Shown in pieces: positions 45,190 through 54,956 of a DNA stretch of 64,000 nt. A model generated the notes under the pieces. That model made no database searches. It was not told the DNA's origin and was given only the letters and a program-made list of their open reading frames with translations. Numbering within the stretch: position 1 is the stretch's first letter; every line of letters begins with the position of its first letter. The translations under genes and the position numbers were made by a program. The DNA is from Alphaproteobacteria bacterium (GTDB lineage Bacteria > Pseudomonadota > Alphaproteobacteria > Micavibrionales > Micavibrionaceae). Location: assembly GCA_028289285.1 (NCBI GenBank), contig JANQRF010000003.1, positions 62,001 to 126,000 of the forward strand. Direction: 5' to 3'.

Positions 45190-47910
45190 ATGAACAAGAC
45201 AGTTACGATTACAAAAGGAGATGTTGCACGGTATATGCTTTTACCAGGCATTTTGCCGCGTATTGCACGTCTTACACGTAGCGGGTTTTATAACCTGTCT
45301 TTTCTCATTGCCTCAGTCTTTAGCGCTTTACGTATTTTGCCTGCAGGCCATCCATATTTACGGCCAGATTCCTATGGCACATACGGCATTCGTCACGTGA
45401 TTGCGCAGGCGGCAAACCACATTGAGTTTAAAAAAGAGAATTGGGATAAAATTCTTGTCTTTTTCTCTATCATTGCCGGCATTGTTATTTTGTGTCTGCA
45501 GTTTTTACTCATTATCATAAGCGTTCTTATCCGCCCAGCGCAGGCGCAAGGTGCGGCTGCCATGCCGGCAGATTATGCCGGTTTTTTTGTCACTCAAAAT
45601 CATGAAACAGATCTGATCTTTAAAACTCTAGACCGCGTTTTTGGTGTGCCGGATCTTTTTAACTCTGAGGTGATCGCAAACGGACCCACACCGATGAATC
45701 TTGCGCTTCAGGCTTTGTTTGAGTTTTACAGTATCGGACTTCTATTTATTGGCTTCTTCATCATCTTATATTTTGTCACAACAATTGTTGCTGAAACCGC
45801 CCAGACAGGGACACCCTTTGGCAAGCGGTTCAGCCATGCCTGGGCGCCGATCCGGCTTGTTCTTTTCTTTGCCCTTTTGATTCCAGTGACATCGGGTTTA
45901 AATGGCGGGCAAGTCCTGACACTCTGGGCGGCCAAATACGGATCTGGCCTGGCCACCAATGGCTGGCTGACATTTGCAGAGGTGCTTTATGGCGCTAAAT
46001 CAGATGCCGATATGGGCAATGCAGAGACCAATGAAACACTAGCCGGATCTAAAGAACAGGTCATCGCCGAACCGAATCCGCCGGAGCTTGCCTATCTGCC
46101 GGCCTATATGTTGATCGCGCGGACTTGCCATTATGTTGAAAAATCTTATGGGCAGGAGATTGATGGCTATGTTTTACACGGGGCCGGTCATGAAAAGCTG
46201 GCAGGTGCTGATCTTCAAAGCATTTTAGAAGAGTCAAAAGGAGCCCGTGTTCTCATCCGTTTTGGGTATGAGGAAACGCTTGAAGGATCTCCCCATAAAG
46301 GAGGAATCGTTCCGGTATGCGGTGAGCTTTCGATGAATATCGGCAGTATTGCCGAACCCGGCGTTGCGTATATTCAAAATATATATGCCGAACTTATACA
46401 GGATATGTGGGTGAGTGGAAAATACGGTATCGATGAGCGTGCAGAGAAGATGAATATAAAACATTCTACTTTGGATGGAAGTGATTCCACAATTGATACA
46501 GGTGTTAATAACGAATATTTTTCAAAAGCCGCAAAAGAAATTTATGACGAAGTCAGTGCAGAAATTCCAAATGCTATCGAAAAACAAATGGAAAGCGGGG
46601 GATTAAAACCTGAAGATAAAATGAGCGAATATGGATGGGCAGGAGCAGCCATCTGGTATAATGAAATCGCCAAGCAAAACGGCGCTTTCACAGAGGCTAT
46701 TCAAAGCGCGCCAACAGTTTTATCCATGCCAATTGTTATGGAGAGGACACGTCAGGCCAAAATGCTCAGCGATATGAATATCGATGTGAAAACCATGTAT
46801 AATCCGGATGTGAGATCCAGCGATTCTGCAGATGAAGAAGATCCGGCAGACAATGCAAAAGCCTATATCATGAACAAGCCTTATGAAGCTTTTATAGAGT
46901 CAGGCTTTAGGTCGGATGATCTTTCTTTTCAGACCAAAGCAACAGGGAATATGTTCATCGATACGGTTAATCTTTTATTTGGAACGCGCGGGTTATTTGA
47001 TTTGTGTAAGAATGTGGATATTCACCCCCTGGCCCAAATGTCCTCTGTCGGAAAAACCCTGATTGAAAATGCGATCCGGTCTGTTGGTATTTCTATTTTT
47101 GCAGGGGCTGCCGGCGGGGCGATGGCGCTTATTCAGGAAGCACAAAAATTCTCTCCGGCTGCTTTTAGCTTTGCCAGCTTTTATTTTACGGTGGCCGGTG
47201 TGGGTGTCTTGATTGGCTTCCTATTGTTTTATGTATTGCCGTTCATGCCGTTCATCTATTTCTTTTTTGCCGTCGTTGACTGGGTGAAAGGCCTGTTCGA
47301 GGCGATGGTCGGTGTCCCGCTCTGGGCTTTGGCGCATTTGCGTATTGATGGGGAGGGTATGTCCGGGGAAGCGGCATCCGGCGGCTACTTCCTGATTTTT
47401 GAAATTTTCATCCGGCCGATTTTAATCGTTGTAGGCCTGTTGGCCGCCATTACAATTTTCAGTGCCATGGTCAAGGTGATGAATGAGATTTTCTATCTGA
47501 TGGTTGGAAATCTTGCCGGGCATGATCCGGAGACAACGGCATCGTGCTTTGAATCTCCTGCTGCCAGCGGTGAGAATAGCGGGCCGGGAAGTGATGCACC
47601 ACCGTCTCCTGAGACAATGTTCCGCGGCCCGGTTGATGAATTTTTCTATACGGTGATGTATGCGATTATTGTGTACATGATCGGGATGTCGAGCTTCAAA
47701 CTTATTGATATGATTCCGGACAATATTCTGCGCTGGATGAATGCAGGTGTCTCTGGCTTTAGTGATAAGTCTGGTGATCCGGCCGAAGGTCTTTCCAAAT
47801 ACATTGCCGGTGGTGGCGCGCTTCTTGGCGGCCAATTAAAAGGCGGACTGGCCGGTGTAGGTGGTGGTATTCAACAAGCCTTAAGCGGTGGTGGCAGAGG
47901 CGGGGGATAA
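45190..47910 (+). CDS. DotA/TraY-family inner membrane protein, copy 3
   Basis: 906 residues, third tandem paralog. The same order of blocks is present: ILPRIARLTRSGFYNLSFLI, a hydrophobic segment ending AQAQG (about 117-121), TAQTGTPFGKRFSHAWAPIR, WAAKYGSGLATNGW, EAMVGVPLWALAHLRIDGEG, FEIFIRPILIVVGL and SSFKLIDMIPDNILRW, with a Gly-rich C-terminus. Starts 14 bases after copy 2. Other type IV secretion genes are not in the window, so whether the system exports proteins or DNA is open. Confidence 0.88.
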   Translation: MNKTVTITKGDVARYMLLPGILPRIARLTRSGFYNLSFLIASVFSALRILPAGHPYLRPDSYGTYGIRHVIAQAANHIEFKKENWDKILVFFSIIAGIVILCLQFLLIIISVLIRPAQAQGAAAMPADYAGFFVTQNHETDLIFKTLDRVFGVPDLFNSEVIANGPTPMNLALQALFEFYSIGLLFIGFFIILYFVTTIVAETAQTGTPFGKRFSHAWAPIRLVLFFALLIPVTSGLNGGQVLTLWAAKYGSGLATNGWLTFAEVLYGAKSDADMGNAETNETLAGSKEQVIAEPNPPELAYLPAYMLIARTCHYVEKSYGQEIDGYVLHGAGHEKLAGADLQSILEESKGARVLIRFGYEETLEGSPHKGGIVPVCGELSMNIGSIAEPGVAYIQNIYAELIQDMWVSGKYGIDERAEKMNIKHSTLDGSDSTIDTGVNNEYFSKAAKEIYDEVSAEIPNAIEKQMESGGLKPEDKMSEYGWAGAAIWYNEIAKQNGAFTEAIQSAPTVLSMPIVMERTRQAKMLSDMNIDVKTMYNPDVRSSDSADEEDPADNAKAYIMNKPYEAFIESGFRSDDLSFQTKATGNMFIDTVNLLFGTRGLFDLCKNVDIHPLAQMSSVGKTLIENAIRSVGISIFAGAAGGAMALIQEAQKFSPAAFSFASFYFTVAGVGVLIGFLLFYVLPFMPFIYFFFAVVDWVKGLFEAMVGVPLWALAHLRIDGEGMSGEAASGGYFLIFEIFIRPILIVVGLLAAITIFSAMVKVMNEIFYLMVGNLAGHDPETTASCFESPAASGENSGPGSDAPPSPETMFRGPVDEFFYTVMYAIIVYMIGMSSFKLIDMIPDNILRWMNAGVSGFSDKSGDPAEGLSKYIAGGGALLGGQLKGGLAGVGGGIQQALSGGGRGGG

Positions 47911-48576
47911 TTAATTACCGCGCAGGTGGACGAGCAATGCCTGAATATCTCCGCCGCCGCGTTGGATCACACTTGAAAAGTCAGAGCGTTGTGTGAGCGA
48001 CATGCTTACCCCTTCAATAATCACATCAACGATTTTATAGCGGCCTTTTTTATACCGTACCCGCCAGTCGACCTGAATCTCCTGCCCGGCGTCCGGAACA
48101 ATGTAGGAGGTGACAATTGTATCTTTGTCCCCGTCTCTGCGAAAAGAGCGCACGTCTAAATCTTGCCCCTGATATTCTTCAAACCGGGCGGAATAGACAT
48201 CCACGACCATTTTTTCAAACAGGCGCTGATATTCCTTTTGCTGGGCTGATGTCGCGCTGCGCCAGTAGCGGCCAAGCGCAAAGCGTCCAATGGTTTTCAG
48301 GTCAAAAGAGGTGCGCAGCAACTTTCTGAATTCAGCTTGCTTTTGCGCTTGGGAGAGCGAACCGTTGCCTAAAAAGCCGATCGCACGCTTGCCCATAGTA
48401 TCGACGAATTTTTGCGCCCCCGTGCCAATCGGATTGGCGGCTGTCGATATTTCTGAAACCAGTTGGGGGGCTGCCCGTTGCTCTGAAATATTTATTGTAT
48501 AAGCTTGCGCCGTACCAAGAGGTATAAAAAGCCCAAGGGCGCAAACCGGAATAAGAAATTTTCCTGTTTTGATCAT
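47911..48576 (-). CDS. mlaC: phospholipid-binding periplasmic protein (MlaC/Ttg2D family)
   Basis: 221 residues with a signal peptide (residues 1-25, ending GTAQA). MlaC shuttles phospholipids between MlaA at the outer membrane and MlaFEDB in the inner membrane. The family core is visible: ISEQRAAPQLVSEISTAAN, FRKLLRTSFDLKTIGRFALG, YWRSATSAQQKEYQRLFEKM and VDWRVRYKKGRYKIVDVIIE. It lies downstream of mlaA, separated by a terminator, and meets the third dotA-like gene tail to tail. Confidence 0.9.
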   Translation of the reverse strand: MIKTGKFLIPVCALGLFIPLGTAQAYTINISEQRAAPQLVSEISTAANPIGTGAQKFVDTMGKRAIGFLGNGSLSQAQKQAEFRKLLRTSFDLKTIGRFALGRYWRSATSAQQKEYQRLFEKMVVDVYSARFEEYQGQDLDVRSFRRDGDKDTIVTSYIVPDAGQEIQVDWRVRYKKGRYKIVDVIIEGVSMSLTQRSDFSSVIQRGGGDIQALLVHLRGN

Positions 48577-48644
48577 GGAAAAAGCCCTCTTTGTGATCGT
48601 AAGTCTTATGTAACTATATAGAAGAAATATGGCCAGACAAGGGC

Positions 48645-48680
48645 TAAAAAAACAGCGCCTTGTAATAAAGGCGCTGTTTT
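48645..48680 (-). terminator. rho-independent terminator after mlaA
   Basis: AAAACAGCGCCTT (48649-48661) and its complement AAGGCGCTGTTTT (48668-48680) form a 13-base stem; the minus strand continues with a T-run. It may work in both directions. Confidence 0.85.
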
Positions 48681-48698
48681 AAAAGAATAATTCAGCTA

Positions 48699-49463
48699 TC
48701 AGTCATAATCCGGAATAGCAGGTCCTGCGGAAATATCCGGGTTCTCATCACGGATCAGAGCGGCCCGTCTTTGAATATAGGCACTCCGTAGAGCTGCGTA
48801 ATAATCAAAGGAATTCCGGCGCAGATCATCCAGAACATTGAGAAGCTCTTCACGCTGATCGACGATGCCTGCACCCAGGCGGCCATAATGCCATGCTTCC
48901 TGATCGGTATTGAACAGATACAGGCGCAGCGGATCAGCATAGGCATCGACAAGCATGCCGAAACTATCACGCGTTGTCGTCGGGCCGAGAATCGGGATCA
49001 CGAAATACGGCCCGTTATCCACGCCCCAGACGGCCAGGGTTTGTCCGAAATCTTCAGGCTGGTATTCAATACCGCCGTCAGCTGCGAGATCTAAGATACC
49101 GCCAAAGCCGGCCAGTGTATTGATCACCATCCGGGCGGTCGCATTGCCGACGCCTTCAAGATCACCCTGCAGTAATTCATTTCCAATAATGATCGGGCTT
49201 TTCAGGTTGCGCAGGAAGTTACGCAGTGCATAGCGGAAAGCTTTTGGTGTGGCTGCGCGGTATCCGCGGGCTACAGGTTCTAAGAGCACAGTATCAACGC
49301 CTTCATTGACATCCAGCATCGCCCGGTTAAAGCCTTCATACGGGTCATGGACTTCGATGTCCCCTACATAAATAGGTTCTTTAGTTGTTGAACAGGCCGC
49401 AAGCGAAAGCGAAAAAACGGCGATCAAAACGATATGTGCGTGTTTTAAAGATGTTTTATTCAT
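48699..49463 (-). CDS. mlaA: outer membrane lipoprotein MlaA (VacJ)
   Basis: Removes misplaced phospholipid from the outer leaflet of the outer membrane. 254 residues; lipobox SLAAC with Cys24, then the VacJ core DPYEGFNRAMLDVNEGVD, RNFLRNLKSPIIIGNELLQG, DFGQTLAVWGVDNGPYFVIP and a GPTTTRDSFGMLVD segment. Works with MlaC encoded downstream. Confidence 0.94.
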   Translation of the reverse strand: MNKTSLKHAHIVLIAVFSLSLAACSTTKEPIYVGDIEVHDPYEGFNRAMLDVNEGVDTVLLEPVARGYRAATPKAFRYALRNFLRNLKSPIIIGNELLQGDLEGVGNATARMVINTLAGFGGILDLAADGGIEYQPEDFGQTLAVWGVDNGPYFVIPILGPTTTRDSFGMLVDAYADPLRLYLFNTDQEAWHYGRLGAGIVDQREELLNVLDDLRRNSFDYYAALRSAYIQRRAALIRDENPDISAGPAIPDYD

Positions 49464-49572
49464 TGTTGTATGTACGTCCCCAATATCACCCCAGATTAAA
49501 ACCTAACCCGAATTGGTTTGTTTATCCTTAACGTCCTCTAAAATTTGAAATATTATACGCAGTGTTTTTTCA

Positions 49573-49603
49573 TAAAAAAATAAGTTGATAAAAGCTCAAC
49601 TTA
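49573..49603 (-). terminator. rho-independent terminator after lptG
   Basis: TAAGTTGA (49581-49588) and TCAACTTA (49596-49603) form an 8-base stem, followed on the minus strand by a run of seven T. It ends the lptF-lptG operon about 70 bases after lptG. Confidence 0.8.
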
Positions 49604-49670
49604 CATTCCATACCCGAAATAACCATAGGTCAATTTGAAAATCAACGGGATAGGCCCCTTTGCACAGAAC

Positions 49671-50774
49671 TTATCCGTCCTCGAGTGACATAATTGCACC
49701 AATACCTAACATAAGGCAGATCACCGGCGCGAACCAGGCGGCCAGAATCGGCGGTAACTGGCCCGAAGCGCCAAGCGCCTGAAGGAAACTCGACCCAAGA
49801 AATATGCAAAACCCGATCACAACTCCAATAATAATCAACTGGCTGGTACCGCCGCTGCGTTGCGGTCGAAGCGCAACCGAGGCGGCCAGAAGAATCATGG
49901 CCATGAGTAAAAGCGGTTGGGCAAGAAGTGTTTGCTGATGGATTCGCACGGCGGTCGAATCAAAGCCGGTGGCATCTAAAACATCAATAAATCGTTGCAA
50001 CCGCCAGAACGGAACGGTCTGCGGATCGGCAAAACTTTCTTCAATGTCCGGAATGGTGAGATCGGTTGCCAAAGATAAGAACGCATCGTTTTGAGCCGCC
50101 ATGCCCGGAATATTTGTCACCGCAGAGTCGAAATTCCACTGACCGTCTCCCAGATTTGCCTTTGGCGCGTCAATGCGGCGGAGAAATTTATCATTTTCAG
50201 TGAAGAAAAGCGCCATCGTGTTCTGCAAGGTCCAGTCCGGCATATCGACTTTTTCTGCATTCAAAATCACATAGCCGTCATCCGTTTCCTGACGCAGCCA
50301 GAGACCCTGCGCAGAGAAACTAATAAGGTTTGGGCTTCTGTCCAGGTGCACTTTTTCAAGCGCATCAAAGCGGCTGAGCAAAAGTGCGCCAAACGGATTA
50401 ATCACAGTGATCTGCAAAACACCGATCAGGAGCGCAATCCCTGCAATAGGTCCTAAAAACTGCCAGGCGGACAGGCCGGCAGCGCGGAAAATCACAAGCT
50501 CGGAGCGGCGGGACAGCGACCAGAAAGTGAGCAGGGCACTGAACAAAACGGCGAAGGGCAAAATAATCTGCCCAACTTCAGGGAGTTTTAAAAACCCCAT
50601 CTGAATGACAAGGGAAAGCGGCACGTCATCGAATTTATTGGCGCGGCGGAACAGCTCAATCGTATCGAATAAATAGACAAGGCCGAGAAGCCCTAACAGC
50701 ATCACGAGAAAACTTAACGCATAGCTACGGCTGATATAGCGGCTTAAGGTTGAAGGGAAAAAGCTTTTGGTCAT
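49671..50774 (-). CDS. lptG: LPS export permease LptG
   Basis: One of two membrane permeases of the LptB2FG LPS extractor. 367 residues, YjgP/YjgQ family: TM segments at both ends (about 12-40, 55-115 and 270-365) flanking a periplasmic beta-jellyroll. FPSTLSRYISRSYALSFLVM at the N-terminus and LRPQRSGGTSQLIIIGVVIG near the C-terminus are characteristic of LptG. The ATG overlaps lptF by 4 bases. Confidence 0.94.
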   Translation of the reverse strand: MTKSFFPSTLSRYISRSYALSFLVMLLGLLGLVYLFDTIELFRRANKFDDVPLSLVIQMGFLKLPEVGQIILPFAVLFSALLTFWSLSRRSELVIFRAAGLSAWQFLGPIAGIALLIGVLQITVINPFGALLLSRFDALEKVHLDRSPNLISFSAQGLWLRQETDDGYVILNAEKVDMPDWTLQNTMALFFTENDKFLRRIDAPKANLGDGQWNFDSAVTNIPGMAAQNDAFLSLATDLTIPDIEESFADPQTVPFWRLQRFIDVLDATGFDSTAVRIHQQTLLAQPLLLMAMILLAASVALRPQRSGGTSQLIIIGVVIGFCIFLGSSFLQALGASGQLPPILAAWFAPVICLMLGIGAIMSLEDG

Positions 50775-51898
50775 GCGGCCCCCTCTTTTTGTTGATAGAG
50801 CAGCCTGTGGCGCAGGCGCTCTGCATAGGGGCTGAGGATAAACAAGCTGGCCGCAATCGGCAGAAGGATCAAAGCATAGAGGAGATAAATGCCAAGCGCA
50901 TTTTGTGTCGCCAGATTACTTGCGCCAAGGACAGCCGCCTGAACGCTGATGATTAAAGCCGTTGCTAAAATAATACGCTTTGATTGTCCTCTGCGATTCA
51001 CCGGCCCGATCAAAAGACAACATAAGGCAATGCATCCAAAACTGAGCGGCAGGAACGGAACGATCAAGCGCCGCTGCACTTCGGTGCGGAATATATCGAG
51101 GTTATCGACATCACGCTGGTTGGACATGTTCGGGTTTAAAAGCTGAATAATAGTGCGCTCTTCGGGTTCACGCCAGCGAACGCGCACGCCTTCGGGTTCG
51201 GGCAGATCCAGGGAATATTGCGTAAAATCAAGCCGGGTGAGCACGGCACTTTCCGGGTTAAAGCTCTGGCGCACACCGTCATAGACAATGACCTGCTGGC
51301 CTTCATCTGTTTCAACAATGACGCCGCGCGCGGCCATAATTGTGATCGGGCGTTCGAGGGTTTCTCGGCTGTCATGGATAAGTAGTCCGATTAGCTCGCC
51401 GTCTTCATTACGGCTGCGGACATAGACGGTGATATCATCGCCAAGCTCGTTAAACACGCCTTCGCGGAACAAGATAGTGGAATATTCGGCCTTGATAATC
51501 TGCCGCATATTTTGCATGAGCGAAAGCGAGACGGGCCCGAGCCACATGACAATATAAAACATGATTAGGGTAATCAGACCGGCAAGCATAAGGACCGGAC
51601 GGCCAAGGCGCATTGGTGACAGGCCTGCCGTGCGCATCACGGCCATTTCACTGTCTTGTGCCAGGCGGTTATAAATAAAGAGAACGGCAATGCCTAAAGC
51701 AAGCGGCAGGATCACTTCAAGAAAGCGCGGCAGAGCCAAAAAGGTCAAAATCCAAAATGATATGCCGGATGCCCCTGCATCAATCACCAGCTCTAAAAAA
51801 CGCAAAGACTGGGTGAGCAGGATAATCGCAGCCAGCGTCAGGGCGACAAAGAGCGTTGCCCATCCAATTTGCCTGAAAATATATCTGTCCACAATCAT
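50771..51898 (-). CDS. lptF: LPS export permease LptF
   Basis: Partner of LptG in LPS extraction. 375 residues with the same six-TM plus jellyroll layout; MIVDRYIFRQIGWATLFVAL, a RLAQDSEMAVMRTAGLSP coupling helix (contact with LptB) and LPLSFGCIALCCLLIGPVNR are typical. Divergent from pepA; the lptF-lptG/pepA arrangement is widespread in proteobacteria. Confidence 0.94.
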   Translation of the reverse strand: MIVDRYIFRQIGWATLFVALTLAAIILLTQSLRFLELVIDAGASGISFWILTFLALPRFLEVILPLALGIAVLFIYNRLAQDSEMAVMRTAGLSPMRLGRPVLMLAGLITLIMFYIVMWLGPVSLSLMQNMRQIIKAEYSTILFREGVFNELGDDITVYVRSRNEDGELIGLLIHDSRETLERPITIMAARGVIVETDEGQQVIVYDGVRQSFNPESAVLTRLDFTQYSLDLPEPEGVRVRWREPEERTIIQLLNPNMSNQRDVDNLDIFRTEVQRRLIVPFLPLSFGCIALCCLLIGPVNRRGQSKRIILATALIISVQAAVLGASNLATQNALGIYLLYALILLPIAASLFILSPYAERLRHRLLYQQKEGAA

Positions 51899-51996
51899 GC
51901 GTGCATGCCTTTAAAACCCCTCTGGTCGATGGGCTCTAAAGGCTTTATATAAGAAGAGACACAAAAAACCAAATCAAGAAGAGCCTAGAAAAAACC

Positions 51997-53517
51997 ATGA
52001 CCCTGACCTGTTCCTTTACGTCCAAAGCCCCTGCGAAAGCTGATGCCTTTATCCTGTGTACGGGCGCCGATTTAAAGCCGGATCTATCCGTCCTGTCCAA
52101 AGGCGATAGCGCGCTTGTTAAAGCAGCCATGAAAAACGCCAAAAACTTTAAAGGTGAAAACGGGCAGGTTTTGAGCGTGCCATTATCTTCGGCGGCAAAA
52201 GCGGGGCGCGCCCTTGTGCTTGGGTTGGGCGATTTAAAAAAGCTGGATGCTTTAAAGGCGGAAGCGGCTGGCGGGAAAGCGCTGCCGTTTTTAAAATCCA
52301 TGGGGATTGAAAGCGCCTCTATTTTTGGCGCAAAGCTGCCTGCAAAATCAAAAATCAGTGAAAGCGATGTGGCTGCCCATATGGCGTTAGGCTTACGTCT
52401 GCGCAGTTATCATTTCGATGCGTATAAAGGCAAAGACGCCAAAGCCAAGGCTGCCAAAAAACCAAAGCTGAAAAAAGCAGTTTTTGTCGGCGGCAAATTT
52501 GCAGCCGCCTCGAAACTGTATAAACGCCTGGCCGCGAGCGCAGATGGAATAGAGCTTGCGCGTGATCTCATCAATATGCCGCCAAATGATCTCTATCCGG
52601 ATAGCTACGCAAAATTAATTGCCAAAGAACTGAAACCGCTTGGCGTGCAGGTGGAAGTTTTAGATGAAAAGAAAATGAAAACGCTTGGCATGGGCGCGGC
52701 ATTGGCTGTCGGGCAGGGCTCTGCGCGTCCATCCCGCGTTGTTGTGATGCGCTGGAACGGCGCATCAAAAACGAAAAAAGGCGGGCCGATCGCCTTTGTC
52801 GGCAAGGGTGTGACTTTTGATACGGGCGGCATATCCATCAAGCCTGCGGGCGGTATGGATGAGATGAAAATGGATATGGGCGGGTCTGCAGCTGTGGTGG
52901 GGCTGATGAAATCCCTGGCCACGCGCAAAGCCAAAGCGAATGTGGTCGGTATTGTCGGGCTGGTTGAAAATATGCCGTCGTCAAACGCGTATCGTCCGGG
53001 CGATATCATTACCTCGATGGCGGGAAAAACGATTGAGGTTTTGAATACGGACGCGGAAGGGCGCCTTGTGCTGGCCGATGCACTGACCTATGTGCAGAAA
53101 AAATATAAACCGAAAATGATTGTCGATCTGGCAACCCTCACAGGCGCGATCATGGTTGCGCTTGGCTTTGAATATTGCGGTGTCTTTTCAAATGATGACA
53201 CGCTCTGGAAGAATATGAGCGCAGCGGCTGAAAAATCCGGTGAGAAAATCTGGCGCATGCCGCTTGATGAAGCGTTCCGCACCGAAATGGAAAGCAGTGT
53301 TGCGGATTTAAAAAATCTTGGCTCGCTGGGGCGCTGGGGCGGGGCCTGTTCTGCCGCAGGGTTTTTAGAGCATTTCATTGATAAAGATGTGAAATGGTCG
53401 CACTGGGATATTGCAGGGACGGCCTGGTGGAAATCCGATAAGCCGACAACGCCCAAAGGTGGGACTGGCTTTGGTGTACGTTCGCTCGATCAGTTAGTGG
53501 AAGAGGCTTATGAGTGA
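51997..53517 (+). CDS. pepA: cytosol (leucyl) aminopeptidase
   Basis: M17 metallo-aminopeptidase. 506 residues: a variable N-terminal macro-like domain (1-170) and the catalytic domain with VGKGVTFDTGGISIKPAGGM, DMGGSAAVVG and the signature NTDAEGRLVLADAL near residue 350, where the two metal ligands lie. An Ala/Lys-rich segment near residues 145-165 is longer than usual. Overlaps holC by 8 bases. Confidence 0.96.
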   Translation: MTLTCSFTSKAPAKADAFILCTGADLKPDLSVLSKGDSALVKAAMKNAKNFKGENGQVLSVPLSSAAKAGRALVLGLGDLKKLDALKAEAAGGKALPFLKSMGIESASIFGAKLPAKSKISESDVAAHMALGLRLRSYHFDAYKGKDAKAKAAKKPKLKKAVFVGGKFAAASKLYKRLAASADGIELARDLINMPPNDLYPDSYAKLIAKELKPLGVQVEVLDEKKMKTLGMGAALAVGQGSARPSRVVVMRWNGASKTKKGGPIAFVGKGVTFDTGGISIKPAGGMDEMKMDMGGSAAVVGLMKSLATRKAKANVVGIVGLVENMPSSNAYRPGDIITSMAGKTIEVLNTDAEGRLVLADALTYVQKKYKPKMIVDLATLTGAIMVALGFEYCGVFSNDDTLWKNMSAAAEKSGEKIWRMPLDEAFRTEMESSVADLKNLGSLGRWGGACSAAGFLEHFIDKDVKWSHWDIAGTAWWKSDKPTTPKGGTGFGVRSLDQLVEEAYE

Positions 53518-53959
53518 AATCCGGTTTTATCACCTGACCCGTCAGCCGCTTGATCAGGCGCTGCCTGCGATTTTGATGAAAGCCTATACGGGCGGGCGCA
53601 AAGTGCTTGTGCATTGTGCGGATAAAAACATGGCTAAAAAAATGAGCGAGCAGCTTTGGACCTACCGGGATGACTCGTTTTTACCGCACGGGCTTGCGAA
53701 TGAAGATCATGCAAATCTGCAACCGGTTTTGATTTCAGACACAGATGAAAACCAAAATGAGGCGGATGTGCTTATTCTGTGCGGCGGTGCATTGAGTGAA
53801 AAACTAAATGATTTTTCTTTATGTTGCGAAATGCTGGAAGATCATCAGAGCGATCAGGTCGAGGCGGCGCGGGCGCGCTGGAAAGACTATAAAGAGGCCG
53901 GGCATGAGGTGACCTACTGGTTTCAAAGTGAAACAGGCGGATGGGAACAAAAAGCCTGA
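53510..53959 (+). CDS. holC: DNA polymerase III chi subunit
   Basis: Clamp-loader accessory subunit that binds SSB. 149 residues: IRFYHLTRQPLDQALPAILM at the N-terminus and VLVHCADKNMAKKMSEQLWT-type core, FLPHGLA and QPVLISDT strands are typical of HolC. The pepA-holC pair is conserved in alphaproteobacteria. Starts within the last codons of pepA. Confidence 0.94.
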   Translation: MSEIRFYHLTRQPLDQALPAILMKAYTGGRKVLVHCADKNMAKKMSEQLWTYRDDSFLPHGLANEDHANLQPVLISDTDENQNEADVLILCGGALSEKLNDFSLCCEMLEDHQSDQVEAARARWKDYKEAGHEVTYWFQSETGGWEQKA

Positions 53960-53960
53960 T

Positions 53961-54899
53961 TTATATCCCTGAATAATTAGCTTCTTTAAATGCCTGGGAC
54001 GCTGCTGCTTCCGCTGCCAGACAGCCTTCCAGACCAAGCTTGTAATTCGGATAGCGGAGCTGTACGCCAAGCTCTTCTTTAATCCGGTTGTTCAGCACAT
54101 GTTTGTTGTCTTTATAAAAGCTGAGCGCGATCGGCGCCATGTCCGCTTCGTTGAAGGGGATGAGCGGCGGGACTTCAAGTTCCAAAAGTTCACACGCATA
54201 GCGGATCACTTCATGACTTGGTTCAGGCGCATCATCGGCGAGGTTATAGGCTGCGCCCGGGTTAGGGCGGTGAAAAGAAGCGATAATCGTTTGGGCAATA
54301 TCTTCGACATGAATGCGGTTAAAAACCTGCCCCGGCTTATCGATGCGCCGGGCGACACCTGCGCGCACGCTGTCCAGCGCGCTTCGGCCTGGACCGTAAA
54401 TCCCGGCAAGACGGAAAATATGCACGGGCGTTCCGTAATCGCGGTACAGGGAGAGCCATTGGTCTTCAGCCAGCGCACGGCGTGACCCGCGCTTGGACGT
54501 CGGGCGTATTTCCGCGCTTTCATCTACCACGCCGCCCTGCCGGTCGCCATACACGCCTGTCGTGGAGAGATAGCCGAGCCATTGCAAATTCGGCATGCGG
54601 GCAATGTCATGTGCGTGCGCCAAAAACGCCGGGTCGCCTTCATCATCGGGCGGGGTTGAAATCAGAACATGCGTCACATCACGTAAAATTTTATCCGCAT
54701 CAGGGAGCGGATAATTATAATCAAACAGATGGGTACGGATCCGGCGGGTAAGCAGGTTCTTTCGTTTGTCCTGATCGCGGGTGGTGCCGCTCAACGTCCA
54801 GCCGCCAAGACGCTGCAGCTCATAGCCGAGATAATCGCAGCTATAGCCGTAGCCGAAGCAAAAAAGTCGTTTGCTTTTATCGTCTAAAGACATAAACAC
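53961..54899 (-). CDS. NAD-dependent epimerase/dehydratase (extended SDR)
   Basis: 312-residue Rossmann-fold protein. FCFGYGYSCDYLGYELQRLG is the NAD-binding turn, YLSTTGVYGDRQGG holds the Ser-Tyr active site region, and FRLAGIYGPGRSALDS and AYNLADDAPE are later family marks. It resembles YeeZ-type proteins of unknown substrate. It meets holC tail to tail with a single base between. Confidence 0.85.
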   Translation of the reverse strand: MFMSLDDKSKRLFCFGYGYSCDYLGYELQRLGGWTLSGTTRDQDKRKNLLTRRIRTHLFDYNYPLPDADKILRDVTHVLISTPPDDEGDPAFLAHAHDIARMPNLQWLGYLSTTGVYGDRQGGVVDESAEIRPTSKRGSRRALAEDQWLSLYRDYGTPVHIFRLAGIYGPGRSALDSVRAGVARRIDKPGQVFNRIHVEDIAQTIIASFHRPNPGAAYNLADDAPEPSHEVIRYACELLELEVPPLIPFNEADMAPIALSFYKDNKHVLNNRIKEELGVQLRYPNYKLGLEGCLAAEAAASQAFKEANYSGI

Positions 54900-54956
54900 C
54901 CACCAAAATGATTTTAGCGCCCCTTACATGACTAAGGAGCGCTTTATAATTCTTTT

